Under the pieces are notes generated by a model, which saw only the letters and a list, made by a program, of their open reading frames with translations, searched no databases and was not told the DNA's origin. A stretch of DNA of 64,000 nt from Aquabacterium sp. (lineage in GTDB: Bacteria > Pseudomonadota > Gammaproteobacteria > Burkholderiales > Burkholderiaceae_C), in NCBI GenBank assembly GCA_023150345.1, contig JAKLLB010000006.1:46464-110463 (forward strand), in the 5' to 3' direction. Positions 59,026 to 64,000 of this stretch are shown one piece after another (positions within the stretch are counted from its first letter, which is position 1; each line of letters opens with the position of its first letter). The position numbers and the translations under genes were made by a program.

Positions 59026-60447
59026 ATGGGCGCCAGCAACGAAGTCGCTGCTGTCTACGCGCAGGTCGGTTTGGTGGCATTCGGCGTACTGGGGCTGCTG
59101 CATGGTGTCGTGTGGCGTGCACTGCGGGTGCGATGGGGCGCGATGCTGGCGGTGGCATTCGCGCTGGGCGCGCTGAACTACGGCTTTGACTTCGCGATCA
59201 CGACCCACGGCTACACCCCCCATCCGCTGGGCGCCCTGACGGTGACCGTGGGCTTTGCGCTCATGACGCTGGCGGTGGTCGACTACCTCGAGTTGCCCGC
59301 ACGCGTGGCCGTGGCGGTGGCCGTTGCGGTCGTGTCGGCTCTGGTCGTGGTCGCGGTGTTGCGCTCGTTGGGCTGGGTTCCACGCGTGGCGAGTCAGGGG
59401 GTGATCGCCTCCGTGCTGGCGACACAGGCGGTACTGACTGCCTGGGCCATGCGGCGTGAACCGCGCAGCGGACATGGGCTGGTTCTCGTGGCGCTTCTGA
59501 CATACCCCGTCTCGCTCATCTGGGCGGTGGCGAGCGGTGTGGACCCGGTTCGCCTGCGCTACCTCGTCGTCGTGCCGGCCAGCGTGCTGGGGGCCACCAT
59601 GCTGACCACCGGGCTGCTGCGGGCCCAGCGGCGGGCGAACGCCGAGGCCCAGCAGCGCGAGCAGGCGGAGCAGGCGCTGCAGCAGCTCAACGACACCTTG
59701 GAGCACCAGGTGGCACAGCGCACCGAGGACCTGCGCGAGATGGTCGCAGGGCTCGAGAGCTTCAACCGCAGTGTGTCGCATGACCTGCGAGGTCCGCTCG
59801 GTGGCATTGCCGGCGTGTCGCGGCTGGCCGGCGAAGCCCTGTCCCGCGGCGACTTGGCCACAGTGGCCCGCCTGCTGCCGGTGGTCACCGCGCAGGCCGA
59901 GTCTTCGTCGCAACTGGTCGCGGCGCTGCTGGCGCTGGCCCGCGTGGGCGAGGTGGAGCTCGAGCCCCAGGTGGTGGACCTGCAAGCGTTCATCGAGGAC
60001 ACGCTGGCCCAACTGCGGTTGACCGACACAGCCGTCGGTGCGGTGTCGATCGAGGTGGGTCCCATGCCCGAGGTATCGGCCGATCCCGCGCTGCTGCGAC
60101 AGGTGCTGGTGAACCTGGTCGGCAATGCGGCGAAGTACTCTGCGGCTGTCGCCGCGCCTCGCATCGAGATCACGGCGCAGCCGTGTGAGCCTGGCTGGGT
60201 GACGCTGCAGGTCAGCGACAACGGTGTGGGGTTCGACGACGCCCAGGCAGCGCGGCTGTTCGAGCCGTTCCAGCGGTTGCACGGCGTGCAATACCAGGGC
60301 CACGGTGTCGGGCTGAGCATCGTGCGCCGCATCGTCGAGCGCCACGGCGGCCGGGTGTGGGCGCAGTCCGCGCCGGGTCAGGGCGCGCGCTTCTTCGTCA
60401 ACCTGCCTGCTGCGGCCTCAGCGCGGCCAACCGGCATGTTGCACTGA
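59026..60447 (+). CDS. Seven-transmembrane sensor histidine kinase
   Basis: A 473-residue orphan kinase. About seven hydrophobic segments (10-200) form a membrane sensor without a large external domain. A coiled coil (about 205-245) leads to the H-box FNRSVSHDLRGPLGG, N-box LVNLVGNAAKYS and G-boxes DNGVGFDDAQ and GVGLSIVRRIVE. The H-box (HDLRGPL) resembles phytochrome-type kinases. No response regulator adjoins it; aroC is upstream and cheB is convergent. The start ATG 59026 was chosen because a longer open frame overlaps aroC. Confidence 0.9.
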   Translation: MGASNEVAAVYAQVGLVAFGVLGLLHGVVWRALRVRWGAMLAVAFALGALNYGFDFAITTHGYTPHPLGALTVTVGFALMTLAVVDYLELPARVAVAVAVAVVSALVVVAVLRSLGWVPRVASQGVIASVLATQAVLTAWAMRREPRSGHGLVLVALLTYPVSLIWAVASGVDPVRLRYLVVVPASVLGATMLTTGLLRAQRRANAEAQQREQAEQALQQLNDTLEHQVAQRTEDLREMVAGLESFNRSVSHDLRGPLGGIAGVSRLAGEALSRGDLATVARLLPVVTAQAESSSQLVAALLALARVGEVELEPQVVDLQAFIEDTLAQLRLTDTAVGAVSIEVGPMPEVSADPALLRQVLVNLVGNAAKYSAAVAAPRIEITAQPCEPGWVTLQVSDNGVGFDDAQAARLFEPFQRLHGVQYQGHGVGLSIVRRIVERHGGRVWAQSAPGQGARFFVNLPAAASARPTGMLH

Positions 60448-60481
60448 TGCCCGGAAGTGGGCGGCGCGCGCCTGCCAAGGG

Positions 60482-61576
60482 TTATGGCGTGGCGGCGGTT
60501 GGTCGCCGACCCAACGGGCGCGCAGCGGCCTGGCGTATCCAGCCTGCGATGCCGTCCAGGGCCACCACGTCTTGGGCGGCACCGAGTCGAATGGCCTCGG
60601 CCGGCATGCCGAACACGACGCAGCTCGCCTCGTCCTGGGCCGCGGTGGTGGCGCCGGCTTCGCGCATCTCCCGCAGGCCGCGCGCGCCGTCGTCGCCCAT
60701 GCCGGTCATGATGACGCCGATGGCATTGCGGCCGGCGCAGTGCGCGACGGAACGGAACAGCACGTCCACCGAAGGCCGGTGGTGGTTGATCAGCGGCCCG
60801 TCCTTCACCTCGACGACGTACTGCGCGCCGCTGCGCCGCAGCTGCATGTGCTTGCCGCCAGGCGCGATGAGCACGCGACCATTGATGACGCGGTCGCCGT
60901 CGCAGGCCTCCAGCACCTCGAGTTCCAGCAGTTCGTTCAACCGAGCCGCGTACGAGGCCGTGAACCGCTCGGGCATGTGCTGCACCATGACGATACCGGG
61001 GCATGTGCGGTCGAGTTGGCGCAGCACCACTTCGGTGGATTGAACGCCTCCGGTGGATACGCCGATGGCCACCACCCGGTCGGTGGTCTCGGCCATCGCC
61101 CCGGCGGCAGGCGCCATGGCCGGCGGCGTCGAGCCGCGCGTTCCGGGGCTTGCAGCCGTGGTGCGGGCCAGCGCGCGCAGGTTGGCGCGGGCCGCGGCCC
61201 GCACGGCATCGGCCAAGCCATTGCTGCGGTCGGTGAGGAACTCCTTCAACCCGGCTTTCGGCTTGGTGACGAAACCCACCGCTCCCGCGGCCATCGCCTG
61301 CATCGTGGTCTCGCAGCCGCGCTCGGTCAAGGTTGAGCACATCACCACGGGAGTCGGTCGCTCGGCCATGACCTTGCGCAGGAAGCTGATGCCGTCCATG
61401 CGCGGCATCTCGACATCGAGCACGATCACGTCCGGCCATCGCGCCGCCATGCGGGTCCAGGCGAACAGTGGATCGGCGGCGCTGCCGATCACATCGATGC
61501 CAGAGGCGGCCAGCATCTCGGTGAGGTGTTTGCGCACCACGGCGGAGTCGTCGATCACGAATGCGGTGACGGTCAT
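60482..61576 (-). CDS. cheB: Chemotaxis response regulator protein-glutamate methylesterase
   Basis: CheB, 364 residues, removes methyl groups from chemoreceptors. The receiver has Asp9-Asp10 and phosphoacceptor Asp54 ([13 protein letters not shown]). The esterase domain has Ser174 (IGVSTGG), His200 (VQHMPERF) and Asp296 (MTGMGDDG). Last gene of the MCP-cheW-cheR-cheD-cheB group. Confidence 0.97.
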   Translation of the reverse strand: MTVTAFVIDDSAVVRKHLTEMLAASGIDVIGSAADPLFAWTRMAARWPDVIVLDVEMPRMDGISFLRKVMAERPTPVVMCSTLTERGCETTMQAMAAGAVGFVTKPKAGLKEFLTDRSNGLADAVRAAARANLRALARTTAASPGTRGSTPPAMAPAAGAMAETTDRVVAIGVSTGGVQSTEVVLRQLDRTCPGIVMVQHMPERFTASYAARLNELLELEVLEACDGDRVINGRVLIAPGGKHMQLRRSGAQYVVEVKDGPLINHHRPSVDVLFRSVAHCAGRNAIGVIMTGMGDDGARGLREMREAGATTAAQDEASCVVFGMPAEAIRLGAAQDVVALDGIAGWIRQAAARPLGRRPTAATP

Positions 61577-61585
61577 GAGCGGGTT

Positions 61586-62149
61586 CTACTTGCGTGGCTG
61601 GCCGCGCCGCATGTCGACCTCGCCGGTTGCCAGTCGCAGCGTCACCGTGCGCGGCACGTTGTCGCCCACATCCACGCCCTGGAGCTGGAAGCCGTAGTGG
61701 TCGATCATGGCCCAGCCGGCCTCGATGTTGCGCTCGCCGATGTTGAACTTGGCACCCGCCGTGTCGGGCATGGTGTCGGCCCCGCCGTAGAGATGGGCCT
61801 CGAACTCGTCGGGTCGCGTGCCGGCGCGGTACAGGGCTTCGACCATCAGTTCCATGGCCTCGTCGCCGAAGCGGCCCTCCAGCGGGGTGTCGGCACTGCG
61901 GCGGCGCGAGGGCAGCAGGTAGTGGCACATCCCGCCCATGCGCTTGTTCGGGTGCCACAGCGTGATCGCCACGCAACTGCCCAGCAACGTGCGCAGCGCC
62001 GCGACCTGGCGCCCGAAGTGCAGCTGTCCGGGCAGCAGCATCAGGTTCTCGCCCGGTCCGCCGGGCACCATGGGCGAGGCTGGCGCCGAAGCCGCCGAGG
62101 CGGCCCGTTGCGGCAGACGCGCGGTGGGCAATCGGTCAGGCAAGTTCAT
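61586..62149 (-). CDS. cheD: Chemoreceptor glutamine deamidase CheD
   Basis: CheD, 187 residues, deamidates glutamines on receptors. The catalytic Cys lies in LGSCVAITLWHP and the His/Thr region in GGMCHYLLPSRR, with FGDEAMELMVEAL and KFNIGERNIEAG further on. Its 5' end overlaps cheR by 14 bases, implying coupling. Confidence 0.95.
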   Translation of the reverse strand: MNLPDRLPTARLPQRAASAASAPASPMVPGGPGENLMLLPGQLHFGRQVAALRTLLGSCVAITLWHPNKRMGGMCHYLLPSRRRSADTPLEGRFGDEAMELMVEALYRAGTRPDEFEAHLYGGADTMPDTAGAKFNIGERNIEAGWAMIDHYGFQLQGVDVGDNVPRTVTLRLATGEVDMRRGQPRK

Positions 62150-62930
62150 AGACCGCGGGTTGAACGCTGCGCAGCGGCAGGCGGGTGGCGGTGAGCGACT
62201 CGGCGTGACCCGTAAACAGGTAGCCGTCGCGCTTGAGCTTGCCGATCACCCGCCCGGCAATGGCTTCCTTGGCCGGTGGGTCGAAGTAGATCAGCACGTT
62301 GCGCAGGAAGATCACATCGAACGTGCCGAGATCGGGCAGGCTCTCCATGAGGTTGGCACCGGTGAATCGCACGTTGGCGCGCAGGTCGCGAGAGATCAGC
62401 AACTGGCCCTCGTACTCGCCCATTCCGCGCAGGCAATAGCGCTTGAGATAGGCCTGCGGCATCTGGCGGGCGCGCTCCAACGGGTAAAGCGCTCGGCGTG
62501 CGGCGTCGACCATGGCCGTCGACAGATCGGTGCCGACGACCTCCCAGCCGCGGGGCCCCAGGTGATCGGCCAGCAGCATGGCAATGCTGTAGGCCTCCTC
62601 GCCTGACGAGCTGGCCGCGCTCCAGACCCGAAAGGGCGGCTGGCTGCCCGAACGGCGGCCCAGCATCCGGGCGAGGAACTCGAAGTGCTCGGGCTCGCGG
62701 AAGAAGTAGGTTTCGTTGGTGGTGAGCTTGTCCACCACACGCACCAGTTCGTCCGGGTCGTTCTCGTCGAGCAGCATTTCGACGTAGCGGTCCACGTTGC
62801 CGATGCCGCGCGCCTGGGCCAGCTTCTGCAGGCGGCCGGTCACCAGCGCTCGCTTGGCCGTCGTGAGCTGAATGCCCGAGACGCGATGGAACATCGCGGT
62901 GACGGCATCGAAGGCCTGTTGCGAAATCAT
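62136..62930 (-). CDS. cheR: Chemotaxis protein methyltransferase
   Basis: CheR, 264 residues, methylates receptor glutamates with SAM. An N-terminal helical domain (about 1-75) binds the receptor. The SAM-binding part shows FRVWSAASSSGEEAYSIAML and FDVIFLRNVLIYFD. It overlaps cheD by 14 bases and follows cheW by 11 bases. Confidence 0.96.
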   Translation of the reverse strand: MISQQAFDAVTAMFHRVSGIQLTTAKRALVTGRLQKLAQARGIGNVDRYVEMLLDENDPDELVRVVDKLTTNETYFFREPEHFEFLARMLGRRSGSQPPFRVWSAASSSGEEAYSIAMLLADHLGPRGWEVVGTDLSTAMVDAARRALYPLERARQMPQAYLKRYCLRGMGEYEGQLLISRDLRANVRFTGANLMESLPDLGTFDVIFLRNVLIYFDPPAKEAIAGRVIGKLKRDGYLFTGHAESLTATRLPLRSVQPAVYELA

Positions 62931-62941
62931 GGCTGCCAGCT

Positions 62942-63478
62942 TCAGTGACAGGCGGACTGCCGTGCGATCAAGGCAGACAGCTCACCCGTTTCGAGCACAG
63001 TCTCGAGATTGAGCTCTGCCGTGGACTGCCCCCGCACGCGCGCCATGCTGCGGATGTAATGGGCTTCGATGCGCGTGCCCAGCCGGGGCACGGCTTCCAA
63101 CTCGCCCGGCAAGGTGTCGAACACCTCGTAGACGGCGTCGACCAGCAGGCCAATGCGTTGCGTGCCCGCGTCGTCGGCAAGGTTGACGTCGACGATGATC
63201 ACGCAGCTGCGGCGGCCCACCACGGCCGCAGGCAGCCCCAGGCGGGCCGCCAGGTCGATCACCGGCACGACGGCGCCGCGCAGGTTCATGACGCCGCGCA
63301 CGAACTCCGGCATCAGCGGCAGCGGCGTGGTCCGCGTCACTTCCAGGATCTCGCGCACCGCATCGATGCGCAGTGCGTATCGCTCGCTGCCCAGCGCGAA
63401 ACGCAGCAACTGCAGAACCGGAGCGACCTGACCGTCGGTGGTGTCGGCGACGACTGCCGGGGTGATGGAGGGGTTCAT
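62942..63478 (-). CDS. cheW: Chemotaxis coupling protein CheW
   Basis: CheW, 178 residues, links receptors to CheA. The SH3-like fold shows FALGSERYALRIDAVREI, RGVMNLRGAVVPVIDLAARL and IGLLVDAVYEV. It lies 15 bases downstream of the chemoreceptor gene. No cheA or cheY lies in the window. Confidence 0.95.
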   Translation of the reverse strand: MNPSITPAVVADTTDGQVAPVLQLLRFALGSERYALRIDAVREILEVTRTTPLPLMPEFVRGVMNLRGAVVPVIDLAARLGLPAAVVGRRSCVIIVDVNLADDAGTQRIGLLVDAVYEVFDTLPGELEAVPRLGTRIEAHYIRSMARVRGQSTAELNLETVLETGELSALIARQSACH

Positions 63479-63493
63479 CGTGCGTTCCGGTGC

Positions 63494-64000
63494 TCAGGCG
63501 TGGTGCACGAAGCTGGGGACGCGGTCATTGCCGCGCGCGCTTGCCCGCTGACCGGCCTCTGCCACTGGCTTGCGACCGTTGCCGCGACGGGTGGCAGCCG
63601 GTGCACGGTCGGCTTCGAGCTTGAAGAACCCAATCATTTCCTGCAGTTGAGCGGCCTGGCCGGAGAGCTCTTCTGCGGTGGCCGACAGTTGCTCGGAGGC
63701 GCTGGCGTTTTGCTGGGTGGCGCTGGAAAGGTGACCCATGGCGGCGGTGACCTGGCCGATGCCGCTGGACTGCTCGCCGCTGGCGGCGGAGATCTCCTGC
63801 ACCAGCTCGCTGGTCTTGGAGATGGTGGGCACCATGCGGGTGAGCACGGCGCCGGCCTGTTCGGCCATTTGCACGCTGGAGCCGGCGAGCTGGCCGATCT
63901 CCTGGGCGGCGACCTGGCTGCGCTCGGCGAGCTTGCGCACCTCGGCGGCGACGACGGCGAAGCCCTTGCCGTGTTCGCCGGCGCGGGCGGCCTCGATGGC
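63494..64000 (-). CDS. Methyl-accepting chemotaxis protein, C-terminal part (5' end outside window)
   Basis: The last 168 codons of a chemoreceptor. The visible part starts just past the signalling tip ([20 protein letters not shown]) and contains the returning coiled-coil arm ([15 protein letters not shown]), a methylation-helix-like segment ([19 protein letters not shown]) and a basic tail. The tail shows no NWETF-type CheR/CheB tether. Frame and neighbours (cheW, cheR, cheD, cheB) make the identity clear. Confidence 0.95.
   Translation of the reverse strand, partial: AIEAARAGEHGKGFAVVAAEVRKLAERSQVAAQEIGQLAGSSVQMAEQAGAVLTRMVPTISKTSELVQEISAASGEQSSGIGQVTAAMGHLSSATQQNASASEQLSATAEELSGQAAQLQEMIGFFKLEADRAPAATRRGNGRKPVAEAGQRASARGNDRVPSFVHHA

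Overview
The window looks like a contiguous piece of chromosome from a GC-rich betaproteobacterium, most likely order Burkholderiales (a Rubrivivax, Leptothrix or Comamonadaceae-like lineage; the genus cannot be fixed by eye). The reasons are the GC content, the rpsB-to-lpxB gene order, the rpsF-priB-rpsR-rplI operon, the TctCBA transporter, an H-NS protein of the short beta-proteobacterial type, and an RpoD with a very long Ala/Lys/Pro-rich N-terminal extension. I saw no rRNA, tRNA, CRISPR array, insertion sequence or prophage gene. Gene density is very high, and only one gene-free stretch exceeds 300 bases (43167-43513).

Layout. 1-2497 (-): an amidase and a D-amino-acid dehydrogenase that runs off the left edge. 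2468-17740 (+): a long essential block, rpsB-tsf, pyrH-frr, uppS-cdsA-dxr-rseP-bamA-skp-lpxD-fabZ-lpxA-lpxB-rnhB and a SpoU-type RNA methyltransferase. It links translation, isoprenoid and phospholipid synthesis, outer-membrane protein assembly and lipid A synthesis. 17781-21229: the divergent pair of PEP synthase and its regulatory kinase/phosphatase. 21269-23356: a sodium/solute symporter with an EF-hand-like loop. 23498-26613: rpsF-priB-rpsR-rplI and dnaB. 26660-35031 (-): a receiver-TPR protein, dnaJ, dnaK, grpE with two sigma-32-like promoters, hslR, and a TctE/TctD-like two-component system. 35180-38174 (+): tctCBA. 38211-48564 (-): hemH, a small receiver protein, an adenylate cyclase-FHA protein, rpoD with a tandemly duplicated tail, dnaG and a MASE1-PAS-GGDEF-EAL protein. 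48665-52163 (-): an H-NS-like protein, YggX, ArgA and a second diguanylate cyclase. 52250-55139: an XRE-cupin regulator divergent from the threonine-to-glycine genes kbl-tdh. 55161-60447: an alpha/beta hydrolase and MetY, then a CBS protein, AroC and a membrane histidine kinase. 60482-64000 (-): cheB, cheD, cheR, cheW and the C-terminal end of a chemoreceptor.

The most unusual items are: priB, which has no ATG, GTG or TTG start but a perfect Shine-Dalgarno sequence in front of a CTG that overlaps the rpsF stop; an 88-bp direct duplication of the rpoD 3' end with its paired hairpins; a translationally coupled adenylate cyclase-FHA, receiver and ferrochelatase operon directly behind it; and a perfect palindrome placed as an operator between the XRE-cupin regulator and kbl-tdh. 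Several signalling layers (cAMP, c-di-GMP, two-component, chemotaxis) sit among otherwise housekeeping genes.
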